Positions 53,099 to 61,676 of a stretch of 64,000 nucleotides of DNA are shown piece by piece. Origin of the DNA: Nonomuraea rhodomycinica (lineage in GTDB: Bacteria; Actinomycetota; Actinomycetes; Streptosporangiales; Streptosporangiaceae); assembly GCF_013363995.1 (NCBI RefSeq), contig NZ_JABWGO010000015.1, forward strand, positions 1 through 64,000, in the 5' to 3' direction. The position numbers were made by a program, and so were the translations under genes. How positions within the stretch are numbered: the stretch's first letter is position 1; every line of letters begins with the position of its first letter. A model generated the notes under the pieces. That model saw only the letters and a list, made by a program, of their open reading frames with translations, was not told the origin of the DNA and ran no database searches.

Positions 53099-54187
53099 TC
53101 AGCGCAGGCCCGCGGCCCAGGCTTCGAGCTGGGCGACGAACCGCTTGGCCGAGTTGGGCCAGTGGTGGTTGGCCCGGGCCGCCGCGTAGCCGCGCGCGCC
53201 CTGCGCCCGCCGCTCCCTGACGTCGTCCCGGAGGGTCAGCACGGCCTGCGCCACGGCCTTGGGGTCCTCCCAGGGCACCACGACGCCGGACTCGTACCGC
53301 TCGACCAGCTCGACCGCGCGCGGCGAGGGCGTGGTGATGACGGGGATCCCGTGCGCCATGTACTCCACGATCTTGGTCGGCATGGAGTGGCGGTAGTTGG
53401 GCTCGTCGTGCAGCAGCGACAGGCCCGCAAGGGCGCCGTCGAGCCGCTTGAGCGCCTCGTCGTTCGGCATGAAGTCGCGCCACTCCAGCAGGCCCTCGGT
53501 GACGGCCTGGTTGAGCACCGGACGGCTCTGCGGATCGGCGTAGCCGATCAGCTCGACAGCCACCCGGTACGGCTGGAGCAGCCGGGCCACCTCGATGGCC
53601 TCCATGACGCCGCGCGCCCGCGACAGCCAGCCGAGGTAGACCACGCGGTCGTCGCCCGGCGGCGTGACCGAGTCGGGCACCCAGGTCTCGTTGGGCACGA
53701 TGAGGTGGGCGTGCTTGAACCGGCCGGCGTAGGCCGTCTCGGCCAGCAGCAGGTGCATCCGGCGCTCGGCCATGCCCTCCAGCATGCGGGCGAGGAAGCG
53801 CGCCGGCGGGCGCAGCAGCGACGGCAGCCACGGCTTGAGCGACAGCGTCGCCGGGGTGTCCTCGTGGACGTCCCAGACGATCGGCGGGCTGTTGCGCACG
53901 CCCCAGACGGCGAACAGCAGCTCGGGGTCGTGGATGAGCACGAGGTCGACCTTGTCGCGCATCCGCTTGAACAGCCTGCGGGCCGCCCAGACGGCCGCGA
54001 CGCGCTTGCGCTGCGCCGCTCGCGGCAGGTCGACACCGGTGACCCACGGCCGGGGCACGATGCCGTGCGCCGTGAAGGACGCCGCATACGTGACCTCATG
54101 ACCGGCATCCACGAGGGCGCGGATCTGCCGGTGCAGGATCCGCGCGTCCTCGGGGTTATGCACCACCGTCATGACGAGCACGTGCAC
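53099..54187 (-). CDS. Glycosyltransferase, GT4-like
   Basis: 362 residues, GT-B fold. The N-terminal part has VVHNPEDARILHRQIRALVD and IHDPELLF; the C-terminal half has VVYLGWLSRARGVMEAIEVA and the sugar-nucleotide pocket PTKIVEYMAHGIPVITTP. GTG 54187 is 9 nt from GGAGGG. It lies 19 bp after the nucleotide-sugar dehydrogenase, so it probably uses a UDP-sugar made by the cluster. Acceptor unknown. Confidence 0.85.
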   Translation of the reverse strand: MHVLVMTVVHNPEDARILHRQIRALVDAGHEVTYAASFTAHGIVPRPWVTGVDLPRAAQRKRVAAVWAARRLFKRMRDKVDLVLIHDPELLFAVWGVRNSPPIVWDVHEDTPATLSLKPWLPSLLRPPARFLARMLEGMAERRMHLLLAETAYAGRFKHAHLIVPNETWVPDSVTPPGDDRVVYLGWLSRARGVMEAIEVARLLQPYRVAVELIGYADPQSRPVLNQAVTEGLLEWRDFMPNDEALKRLDGALAGLSLLHDEPNYRHSMPTKIVEYMAHGIPVITTPSPRAVELVERYESGVVVPWEDPKAVAQAVLTLRDDVRERRAQGARGYAAARANHHWPNSAKRFVAQLEAWAAGLR

Positions 54188-54206
54188 AGCGCGCAACCCT
54201 CCGTCG

Positions 54207-55469
54207 CTACAGCCGCTCGACGCGTTCACCCTCGGCGAGGACGCCGCGGGTGTCGAGCACGAGCCTGGCCTTCGCCTCGACCATGTCGAGGTCGAACGCG
54301 GCGTGCTGCTGCAGCAGCAGCGTCACGTCGGCGCCGACCACGGCCTCGGCCAGATCCTCTTCGCGCGGCACGGGTGTGCCGTCGACCGACCATTCCTTGA
54401 CATACGGGTCCGCGAACGAGAGATCGGCGCCCAGCTCCAGCAGCGCGCGGGCCACGGGGAGGGCAGGGGTCTCGCGTTCGTCGGCGATGTCCGGTTTGTA
54501 GGTGACGCCGAGCATAACCACTTTGGCGCCGTTCACGGGCTTCTTATGCCGGTTCAGCAGTCGCTGCACCCGGGCGACCACGTACGACGGCATCCGCTCG
54601 TTGATCTCCTGCGCCAGCTCGACGAACCGGAACGGGTAGCCGAGCTTGCGCACCGTGTACGACAGGTACGACGGGTCGACGGGGATGCAGTGGCCGCCCA
54701 CGCCGGGCCCGGGCAGGAACTTCTGGAAGCCGAACGGCTTGGTGGCCGCGGCCTCGATCGACTCCCACAGGTCGATGCCCAGCTCGTCGCAGAAGATCGC
54801 CATCTCGTTGACGAGGGCGATGTTGACGTGCCGGTAGGTGTTCTCCAGCAGCTTGGCCATCTCGGCCTCGCGGGTGCCGCTGACGGGCACGACCTGCTCG
54901 ATGAAGCGGCCGTAGAAGGAGGTCGCCCGGTCGCGGCAGGTGGGCGTGAAGCCGCCGACGACCTTCGGGGTGTTGCGCAGCCCGAACTTCGGGTTGCCCG
55001 GGTCGATGCGCTCGGGCGAGAAGGCCAGGTGGAAGTCCTCGCCGGCGACCAGGCCGGAGGTCTCCAGCAGCGGGCGGGCCACCTCGTCGGTGGTGCCCGG
55101 CCAGGTGGTGGACTCCAGGACGACGAGCGTGCCCTTGCTCAGGTTGCGCGCGACGGCCTTGGTGGCGCCCTCGACCGCGGACAGGTCGGGACGGTGGTCC
55201 TCGTCCAGCGGAGTCGGCACACAGATGACGATCGTGTTGCTCCTGGCCAGGACGGTCTCGTCGAGCGTGGCGCTGAAGCCGTTGGCCAGCATGTGCTCGA
55301 GGTCGGCGTCGGACAGGTCGTCGATGTAGGACCGCCCGGCGTTGAGCGCGTCGACCTTGGCGGGGTCGACGTCGACGCCGACGACCTTCAGCCCGGCGGC
55401 CACCGCCTCCTTGGCGAGCGGCATGCCGACGTACCCCAGGCCGATGACAGACAAGTCTATTTCTGTCAC
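54207..55469 (-). CDS. UDP-N-acetyl-D-mannosamine dehydrogenase (WecC-like)
   Basis: 420 residues. The UDP-glucose/GDP-mannose dehydrogenase family: LSVIGLGYVGMPLAKEAV, VPTPLDEDHRPDLS, ESTTWPGTT, the catalytic Cys in GPGVGGHCIPVDPSYL, and the C-terminal GVTYKPDIADERETPAL. With the UDP-GlcNAc 2-epimerase on the other side of the cluster, the reaction is probably UDP-ManNAc to UDP-ManNAcA; UDP-GlcNAc oxidation (WbpA-like) is the alternative. GTG 55469 follows AAGG at 7 nt; the frame to 55499 is not needed. Confidence 0.88.
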   Translation of the reverse strand: MTEIDLSVIGLGYVGMPLAKEAVAAGLKVVGVDVDPAKVDALNAGRSYIDDLSDADLEHMLANGFSATLDETVLARSNTIVICVPTPLDEDHRPDLSAVEGATKAVARNLSKGTLVVLESTTWPGTTDEVARPLLETSGLVAGEDFHLAFSPERIDPGNPKFGLRNTPKVVGGFTPTCRDRATSFYGRFIEQVVPVSGTREAEMAKLLENTYRHVNIALVNEMAIFCDELGIDLWESIEAAATKPFGFQKFLPGPGVGGHCIPVDPSYLSYTVRKLGYPFRFVELAQEINERMPSYVVARVQRLLNRHKKPVNGAKVVMLGVTYKPDIADERETPALPVARALLELGADLSFADPYVKEWSVDGTPVPREEDLAEAVVGADVTLLLQQHAAFDLDMVEAKARLVLDTRGVLAEGERVERL

Positions 55470-55590
55470 AGCTGTGCCTTGGAAAGCCGGAAACAACACT
55501 TCATGGTCGCAAAGGTTATCTCAACTCCACCTAGCTCACGCCTAATGCGACTGAACCTGTCGTAACAGACAGGCAATCCGGAGCCCATCC

Positions 55591-57258
55591 TCAGGTGAGG
55601 GACCGGTAAAGGTCCCGGTAGGTCTCGGCCACGCGGCCCCAGGTGCGCTTGGCGGCCACCTCTGCGCGACCGGCCTCGCCCATCTCGGCGCGCCTGGCCG
55701 GGTCGTCCCTGAGCCCGGCGATGGCCTTGGCCAGCTCGGCCGGGTCGCCGGGCGGCACGAGCAGCCCCGCGCCCTCGGAGCCGACCAGCTCCGACAGCGC
55801 CGGCAGGTCGCTGAGCACGACCGGCTTGCCGAGGGCCATCGCCTCGACCGGCTTGAGCGGCGTGACGAGCCGGCACACGCGCAGGTCCTCGCGCGGGCAG
55901 GCGAAGATGTCGATGGCCTCCTGGGCCTGCAGCGCCTCCTCCGGCCCGACCCGGCCCGGCAGGATCGCGCTGGTGAGCGACAGCTCCTCGACCAGCTCCA
56001 GCAGGTTGGGCCGCTCGGCGCCGTCGCCGACGATGAGCACGCGCACCGGCGCGCCCTGGTCGCGCAGCAGCGCCGCGGCCCGCAGCAGGGTGGCGAAGCC
56101 CTCGTAGGCCACGATGCTGGACACCGAGCCGACCACGATCTCGTCGTCGCCGATGCCCATGGCGTGCCTGAAGGACGCGCCGTCGTAGTGGGCCGTCAGC
56201 AGGGAGTCGTCCACCGCGTTGGGGGCCAGGAAGATGCGCTCCCTGGGCACGCCGCGCTCGACGATCTCGGCGGCCATCGTCTCGGCCAGCGTGACGACCG
56301 CGTCGGCCTCGCGCATGAGGAACGCCTCGCGCTCGCGCTGGAGCACGTGCCGCTCGCTGCCCACGCGGATCGGGTCGCGCGAGGCCCAGGTCTCCTCCAG
56401 GAAGCCGCGCACCTCGTAGACGTACGGGGTGCCGGTGCGCTCGCGCACGGCGTGGGCGACCGAGCCGTTGCGGTGGTCGGTGGCGGCGTGCAGGAGCTGC
56501 GGGCGCAGCTCCTTGACCAGCTCGGTGACCGAGTCGGCGCCGCGCACCATCCGGCCGCGCATCTCGAACGGCATCTCGCCGCGCCCGTCGGGCAGCAGCC
56601 GGTGGTAGGGGATGCCGTCGATCTCCTCGTACGGCGTGACGTCGGCGAACCCCTGGAACATCGGCCAGCCCCAGCTCGTCACCACGTGCGGGTCGAGGCC
56701 CGCGGCCTTCTGGGCGGTGACGATGCGGTGCGTGCGGACGGTGTAGCCGGCCTGCGTGTACGGCAGGGCGTTGGTGACGCAGTGGAGCACCCGGCCCTGG
56801 ACGCGCTCGCCGACGCTCACCTTGGCGCCGGGCGGGATGGGGTCCGGGCTGATGGCGGCCAGCTCGCCCTGGTAGTAGGCGGCCCGGCGCTTGACGAACG
56901 GGTACTTGGTGTGGGCTTCGAGCACCTGCGCGGCCAGGGTGACGTTGCCGGCGTTCCAGTGCTCCTTGGCCTCGTTCCACGGGGCCCGGATGACGCGCAT
57001 GCCGAACTTGCGCACGGCGCGGCGGGCCCGGCGGGCGGCCGGCCAGGCCACCCGCCCGACGAGGGGGCGAAGGCGCGGCGGGAGGGCTTCGGCGGCGGCC
57101 TGCGCGACCCGTACGGGATCGGACTTGACCTTGGTGTAGACGACCCTGGAGACGAGGACCGGGTGCTGGACGAAGCCCCGTAGCAGCCCACCGACACCGG
57201 CACGCGCGGACTTGGCGGAAACCTTGGAGGAGTCTGGTCGACTGGCGTCGGATACCAC
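55591..57258 (-). CDS. Glycosyltransferase, GT4 family, with N-terminal extension
   Basis: About 555 residues. A basic ~150-residue N-terminal region precedes a GT-B transferase: HCVTNALPYTQAGYTVRTHR, VTLAETMAAEIVERGVP, FLAPNAVDDSLL, VGSVSSIVAYEGFATLL and PLKPVEAMALGKPVVLSDLP (nucleotide-sugar Glu motif). GTG 57258 has TACGGT (57265-57270) 6 nt upstream, suggesting a leaderless message. It diverges from the UDP-GlcNAc 2-epimerase gene, 56 bp away. Confidence 0.87.
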   Translation of the reverse strand: MVSDASRPDSSKVSAKSARAGVGGLLRGFVQHPVLVSRVVYTKVKSDPVRVAQAAAEALPPRLRPLVGRVAWPAARRARRAVRKFGMRVIRAPWNEAKEHWNAGNVTLAAQVLEAHTKYPFVKRRAAYYQGELAAISPDPIPPGAKVSVGERVQGRVLHCVTNALPYTQAGYTVRTHRIVTAQKAAGLDPHVVTSWGWPMFQGFADVTPYEEIDGIPYHRLLPDGRGEMPFEMRGRMVRGADSVTELVKELRPQLLHAATDHRNGSVAHAVRERTGTPYVYEVRGFLEETWASRDPIRVGSERHVLQREREAFLMREADAVVTLAETMAAEIVERGVPRERIFLAPNAVDDSLLTAHYDGASFRHAMGIGDDEIVVGSVSSIVAYEGFATLLRAAALLRDQGAPVRVLIVGDGAERPNLLELVEELSLTSAILPGRVGPEEALQAQEAIDIFACPREDLRVCRLVTPLKPVEAMALGKPVVLSDLPALSELVGSEGAGLLVPPGDPAELAKAIAGLRDDPARRAEMGEAGRAEVAAKRTWGRVAETYRDLYRSLT

Positions 57259-57314
57259 GCGGTGACCGTACCATAGGCAGCGTTTTTTCCCTTCCGCTCT
57301 GAAAGGCGAGGTCA

Positions 57315-58445
57315 ATGAGGGAGAACCCCCTGGTCCTGCACGTGCTGGGCGCCCGGCCCAACTTCGTGAAAGCGGCCCCGGTGGTGCGAGCGCTCGGCGA
57401 ACTCGGGGTGCGGCAGGGCATCATCCACACCGGTCAGCACTACGACGCGCTGATGTCGGACGTGTTCTTCGCCGACCTCGGCCTGCCGGAGCCGGTGGCC
57501 AACCTGGGGGTCGGCTCGGGCACCCACGCCAAGCAGACCGCGGCCCTGCTCGTGGGCCTGGAGGAGGTCGTGCTGGAGCACGCGCCGGACCTGGTCGTGG
57601 TCTACGGCGACGTCAACTCCACGCTGGCCGCGATCCTCGTGTGCGCCAAGCTGGGCGTGCGCACCGCGCACGTGGAGGCGGGGCTGCGCTCGTTCGACCG
57701 CGGCATGCCGGAGGAGGTCAACCGGATCGTCACCGACTCGCTGTCGGACCTGCTGTTCGCGACCTCCCCCGACGCGCTGTCGCACCTGGCGGCCGAGGGT
57801 GTGCCGGCCTCGAAGGTGCACCTCGTGGGCAACCCCATGATCGACAGCCTGTTCGCGGCGCTGCCGTCGCTGGACCCGGCGCCCGTGGTGGCGCGGCTGG
57901 GCGCGCCGGAGCGCTACGCGGTGGCGACGCTGCACCGCCCGGCCAACGTGGACAGCCCCGAGGCGGCGGCCGAACTGGTCTCGGCGGTGCTGGAGGTCTC
58001 GCGGCAGATCCCGCTGGTCGTGCCGATCCACCCGAGGGGCCGCGCCCGGCTCGCGGAGGCGGGGCTCGTGGACGGCCCGTCGGTCCAGGTCGTGGACCCG
58101 CTCGGCTACGTGGACTTCCTCTCCCTCGTCCGGGGCGCGGCGCTGGTGGTCACCGACTCGGGCGGCGTGCAGGAGGAGACCACCATGCTGGGCGTGCCGT
58201 GCCTGACCGTGCGGCCCAACACCGAGCGGCCGGTCACGATCACCCACGGCACCAACCGCCTGGTCACGCCCGCCCTGCTGCCGGCCGCGGCGGAGAAGGC
58301 GCTGGCCGACGGCGCCTCGACGCCGTCGGGCGAACTGCCGCCGCTGTGGGACGGCGCCGCGGGGCCGCGCATCGCGCGGGTGATCTCGGCCTGGCTCAAG
58401 GGCGACAACCTCTCGCCGGCGGCCCAGGGCGCCCGGTCCGAATAG
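57315..58445 (+). CDS. wecB: UDP-N-acetylglucosamine 2-epimerase, non-hydrolysing
   Basis: 376 residues, the usual length. It converts UDP-GlcNAc to UDP-ManNAc. Motifs: LGARPNFVKAAPVVRAL, HTGQHYDALMS, VVYGDVNSTLAAIL, HVEAGLRSFDRGMPEEVNRI, VTDSGGVQEETTMLGVPCLT and RPNTERPVTITHGTNRLV. ATG 57315 follows GAGG. It supplies the substrate for the dehydrogenase at 54207. A hairpin terminator follows the stop. Confidence 0.93.
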   Translation: MRENPLVLHVLGARPNFVKAAPVVRALGELGVRQGIIHTGQHYDALMSDVFFADLGLPEPVANLGVGSGTHAKQTAALLVGLEEVVLEHAPDLVVVYGDVNSTLAAILVCAKLGVRTAHVEAGLRSFDRGMPEEVNRIVTDSLSDLLFATSPDALSHLAAEGVPASKVHLVGNPMIDSLFAALPSLDPAPVVARLGAPERYAVATLHRPANVDSPEAAAELVSAVLEVSRQIPLVVPIHPRGRARLAEAGLVDGPSVQVVDPLGYVDFLSLVRGAALVVTDSGGVQEETTMLGVPCLTVRPNTERPVTITHGTNRLVTPALLPAAAEKALADGASTPSGELPPLWDGAAGPRIARVISAWLKGDNLSPAAQGARSE

Positions 58446-58456
58446 CCCTACTTCGT

Positions 58457-58492
58457 ACGGCATAGCCGGGTTCGTCACGGCTTTGCCGTTTC
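58457..58492 (+). terminator. Hairpin after the 2-epimerase gene
   Basis: ACGGC/GCCGT (58457-58461 with 58485-58489) and AGCCG/CGGCT (58464-58468 with 58478-58482) stack with a 2-nt internal loop, followed by TTTCGT. It begins 12 nt after the stop. Confidence 0.65.
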
Positions 58493-58559
58493 GTCGGCGC
58501 GCTCCCCCACGCTCCGCGTACCATGACATCTCTCCGCTAAGCGATAGGCGAGCATCCCC

Positions 58560-60596
58560 ATGGCCGAAACTCCCGAAGAGCCCACCTTCCAGCGGCTCGG
58601 CCCCGTCAACTGGCTCCCCGAGGAGCGCAAGGTCGTCGAGCGCTACGAGGCCGAGGTCAGGGAGCTGCGCCGGCGCCTGGAGATCGCCGAGGCCAAGGCC
58701 GCCTACGCCACCTGGAAGCTGGAGGCCACCCAGGCCAAGCGGACGTTCAAGCTGGGCGAGGCGATCGGCACCAAGCGGCCCGGCAAGATGCTGGAGGCCG
58801 TCAGGTCCAAGGACCGCGCCCCCAAGCCGCCCATCCCGGTCAGCGAGGCGATCGAGACGGCCAACCACCGGCCGCCGCTCGTCGAGGTGCCCGCGGTCAA
58901 GTGGCCGGCGGGGCCGGTCAACCGGCCCGACCTGAAGGTCGCGGTCATCCTGGACGACTTCTCCCGGGCGGCGTTCCGCTACGAGTGGGACCAGATCGAG
59001 TTCGGGCTCAAGGACTGGCCGGAGATCTTCGCCGAGAAGCGGCCCGACCTGCTGTTCTGCGAGTCGGCCTGGCACGGCAACCAGGGCCGCTGGCGCTACC
59101 AGATGACCGGCACCAACGCGCCCAAGGAGCCGCTGCGCGAGCTGGTGGCCTGGTGCCGGGCCGAGGGCATCCCGACGGTCTTCTGGAACAAGGAGGACCC
59201 GCCCAACTTCGACTTCTTCATCGACACGGCCAAGCTGTTCGACTACGTCTTCACCTGCGACGGCGACATGGTGCCGAAGTACCGCGAGGTGCTCGGCCAC
59301 GACCGGGTGGACGTGCTCCAGTTCGCCGCCCAGCCGCGCGTGCACAACCCCGTCCAGCAGAAGGAGGGCCGGCTGCACGACGTCGTCTTCGCCGGCATGT
59401 ACTTCCGCGACAAGCACCCGGAGCGGCGCGAGCAGATGGAGATCGTGCTCGACCCGGTCCGCGAGCTGGGCCTGCACATCTTCGCCCGCAACGGCGAGGT
59501 GGACGAGAAGTACGCCTGGCCGGAGAAGTACCGCCCGCACATCGTCGGCGAGCTGCCCTACGACCGGATGCTGGCCGCGTACCGGATGTACAAGGTCTTC
59601 CTCAACGTCAACTCGGTGCTCGACTCGCCGACCATGTGCGCGCGCCGCGTCTTCGAGCTGTCGGCCTGCTCGACCCCGGTCGTCTCCGGCTGGTCGCGGG
59701 CCATCGAGGAGACCTTCGGGGAGCTGATCCCGATCGCCCGCGAGCCGGTCGAGTCGTACAACCAGGTGCTGCACCTGATCAACAGCCCCGAGCTGCGCGC
59801 CCGGATGGGGCACCTGGCCATGCGCGAGGTGTTCGACAAGCACCTGTTCTCGCACCGCGTGGACCAGATCCTGTCGTTCCTCGGCAGGCCCACGCCGTCG
59901 CGCTCGCGCTCCATCTCGGTGGTGCTGCCGACCAACCGCGCCGCGCAGATCGAGCACGCCATCTCGTCGGTGGCCCGGCAGATCCACCGGCCGCTCCAGC
60001 TCGTCATGGTGCTGCACGGCCTCGACATCGACCCCGTCGTGGTGGCCGACAAGGCACGCATGGCGGGCATCACCGACGTCGTGGTGCTGCCCGCGGCGCC
60101 CGAGCTGTCGCTCGGCGCCTGCATGAACCTGGGCATCGCCGCCGCCGAGGGCGAGCTGATCGCCAAGATGGACGACGACAACCTGTACGGCGAGCACTAC
60201 CTGTCGGACCTCGTGCGCGCCTTCGACTACACCAACGCCGAGCTGGTCGGCAAGGGCGCCCACTACTCCTACTTCGAGGGCAGCAACACCACCATGCTGC
60301 GCCTGCCGGGCCTGGAGCACCGCTACTCGTTCCTGGTGCAGGGCGGCACGTTCCTCGGCACGGCCGGCATGTTCCGCTCGTACGGCTTCGCCGACATCAC
60401 CCGGGGCGAGGACACCCACCTGGTGCGCCGGCTGAAGGAGGACGGCGTCAAGATCTACTCGGCCGACCGGTTCAACTTCGTCTACTGGCGCAGCGCCGAC
60501 GCGAGCATGCACACCTGGCAGGCCGACCACATCAAGCTGACCCGCAACGCCCAGTTCTCCTTCGTCGGCCGCCCCGACGACCACGTCCTGATCTGA
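58560..60596 (+). CDS. Two-domain glycosyltransferase: CgeB-like GT-B plus GT2
   Basis: 678 residues. An N-terminal coiled coil (~20-60) is followed at ~120-450 by a CgeB/DUF3880-like transferase (VFWNKEDPPNFDFFIDTAKL, VFTCDGDMVPKYRE, VFAGMYFRDKHPERREQME, VFELSACSTPVVSGWSRAIE). Residues ~455-670 form a GT-A/GT2 domain (SISVVLPTNRAAQIEHAISS, AKMDDDNLYGEHYLSDL with the DxD-type metal site). Two active sites in one chain suit alternating sugar or phospho-sugar addition in a repeating polymer. ATG 58560 is the start, with GATAGGCGAG upstream. Confidence 0.88.
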   Translation: MAETPEEPTFQRLGPVNWLPEERKVVERYEAEVRELRRRLEIAEAKAAYATWKLEATQAKRTFKLGEAIGTKRPGKMLEAVRSKDRAPKPPIPVSEAIETANHRPPLVEVPAVKWPAGPVNRPDLKVAVILDDFSRAAFRYEWDQIEFGLKDWPEIFAEKRPDLLFCESAWHGNQGRWRYQMTGTNAPKEPLRELVAWCRAEGIPTVFWNKEDPPNFDFFIDTAKLFDYVFTCDGDMVPKYREVLGHDRVDVLQFAAQPRVHNPVQQKEGRLHDVVFAGMYFRDKHPERREQMEIVLDPVRELGLHIFARNGEVDEKYAWPEKYRPHIVGELPYDRMLAAYRMYKVFLNVNSVLDSPTMCARRVFELSACSTPVVSGWSRAIEETFGELIPIAREPVESYNQVLHLINSPELRARMGHLAMREVFDKHLFSHRVDQILSFLGRPTPSRSRSISVVLPTNRAAQIEHAISSVARQIHRPLQLVMVLHGLDIDPVVVADKARMAGITDVVVLPAAPELSLGACMNLGIAAAEGELIAKMDDDNLYGEHYLSDLVRAFDYTNAELVGKGAHYSYFEGSNTTMLRLPGLEHRYSFLVQGGTFLGTAGMFRSYGFADITRGEDTHLVRRLKEDGVKIYSADRFNFVYWRSADASMHTWQADHIKLTRNAQFSFVGRPDDHVLI

Positions 60597-60621
60597 GCCG
60601 GCCCGGACCGTTCGGACCCGT

Positions 60622-60652
60622 CCGGTCCCGGTCGTGCGGTGACCGGGACCGG
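60622..60652. terminator. Bidirectional hairpin
   Basis: CCGGTCCCGGTC (60622-60633) and GACCGGGACCGG (60641-60652) form a perfect 12-bp stem with a 7-nt loop between two convergent genes. There is no T-tract. Confidence 0.7.
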
Positions 60653-60660
60653 CGGGCCGC

Positions 60661-61392
60661 TCAGCCGTGCAGTTTCGCCAGACGGTCGTCGGCGAGCCGG
60701 CCGAGCTCGTACAGGCCGTCGCGCTTGACCTTCTCGCCCACCACGAGCAGGCTCAGCACGGCCTTGCCCCGGCGCACCAGCACGGTGCCCACCTGGACGT
60801 CCTGCCCCCCGCCCGTGGCGGTGGTGAGGTAGGCGCGCGACTCGTCGCCGCGCCGCGGCATCGACAGCTCGCGCGTGCGATAGGTCACCTTCGTGCCGTT
60901 GACCGTCGCCGTGTAGGAGGTGCAGTCCTTGGACAGCGGCGCGGGGAACCCGGGCGCGGGCATCGAGACGATGGCCTCGGTGATCGACCCCTTGTCGGAG
61001 GCGAAGGCGACGACGGCGGCCGGCGCGCCGGCCACGTTCGGCTCGGTGGCGTCGAGCTGCGCGGCCTTGGCGCACTCGGGCCGTTCGGCGCTCGCCGCGC
61101 GAACCGCGGCGAGGCCCTTGCGGGTCGCCTCCAGGCGTCCGAAGAAGCCCGTCTCGGGCCCGTGGACGACCTTCATGCCCTGGGGCGGCGGCAGCAGCAG
61201 GGCGCGCAGCCGGCCCGCCTCGGCGGTGGCGGCGGCGACCCGCGCCGGGTTGGACCCGGCGCTCCCGGTGCTCCCGGCGCTCTCGCCGGCGGCGCATCCC
61301 GCCATGAGCGTCACGCCGGCACATATCCCGGAAAAAGCCTTGAGTCCGGAAAACCGGCTGACAGTGGATTGACGATTCGACTTACCCAGCAT
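60661..61392 (-). CDS. Lipoprotein, sensor-domain (PknH_C-like) candidate
   Basis: 243 residues. A signal peptide ends in the lipobox LMAGC (Cys near residue 33). After a Gly/Ser spacer comes a ~190-residue globular domain with AAVVAFASDKGSITEAIVSM and a C-terminal VQVGTVLVRRGKAVLSLLVV strand pair, a pattern like the PknH_C-type extracellular sensor domain. The match is tentative. Two Cys (in PECAKA and KDCTSYT) could pair. It is convergent with the two-domain glycosyltransferase. Confidence 0.65.
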   Translation of the reverse strand: MLGKSNRQSTVSRFSGLKAFSGICAGVTLMAGCAAGESAGSTGSAGSNPARVAAATAEAGRLRALLLPPPQGMKVVHGPETGFFGRLEATRKGLAAVRAASAERPECAKAAQLDATEPNVAGAPAAVVAFASDKGSITEAIVSMPAPGFPAPLSKDCTSYTATVNGTKVTYRTRELSMPRRGDESRAYLTTATGGGQDVQVGTVLVRRGKAVLSLLVVGEKVKRDGLYELGRLADDRLAKLHG

Positions 61393-61676
61393 ATTTCCGA
61401 ACGCTAGAGGAAACGGCCTCGGCGAGGCCCCGCAACAGCGCTATTCATGGAATCGCGCGGTTTCATGGCGGCCATATGCATTCACCCCCATTCCCGGGCG
61501 AGCGGAGTCACCGTACGGGCTCGACCAGCAGCGGACCGGAGTCTCCGCATCCCAGCGGGCCCGAACGGGCGCACACCCCGCAAAGCGGCAATTCGCCGTA
61601 ACAGGTCGCGCAAAAGTTTCTCGGAGCGCTGCGCGGCGTAGCGCGGCATTTGCCCGGCGTCATCATGATCCAGCAC
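61393..61676. other. Intergenic stretch
   Basis: About 280 bp between divergent genes, more AT-rich near the lipoprotein start. It must hold both promoters; none was assigned. A 64-codon plus-strand frame (61447-61641) has no ribosome site and no family features. Confidence 0.5.

Noticed and set aside
57312..60584. A 1090-codon minus-strand frame opposite the 2-epimerase and two-domain glycosyltransferase
   Set aside because: It spans two well-supported genes and their terminator and has no domain of its own; shadow frame.
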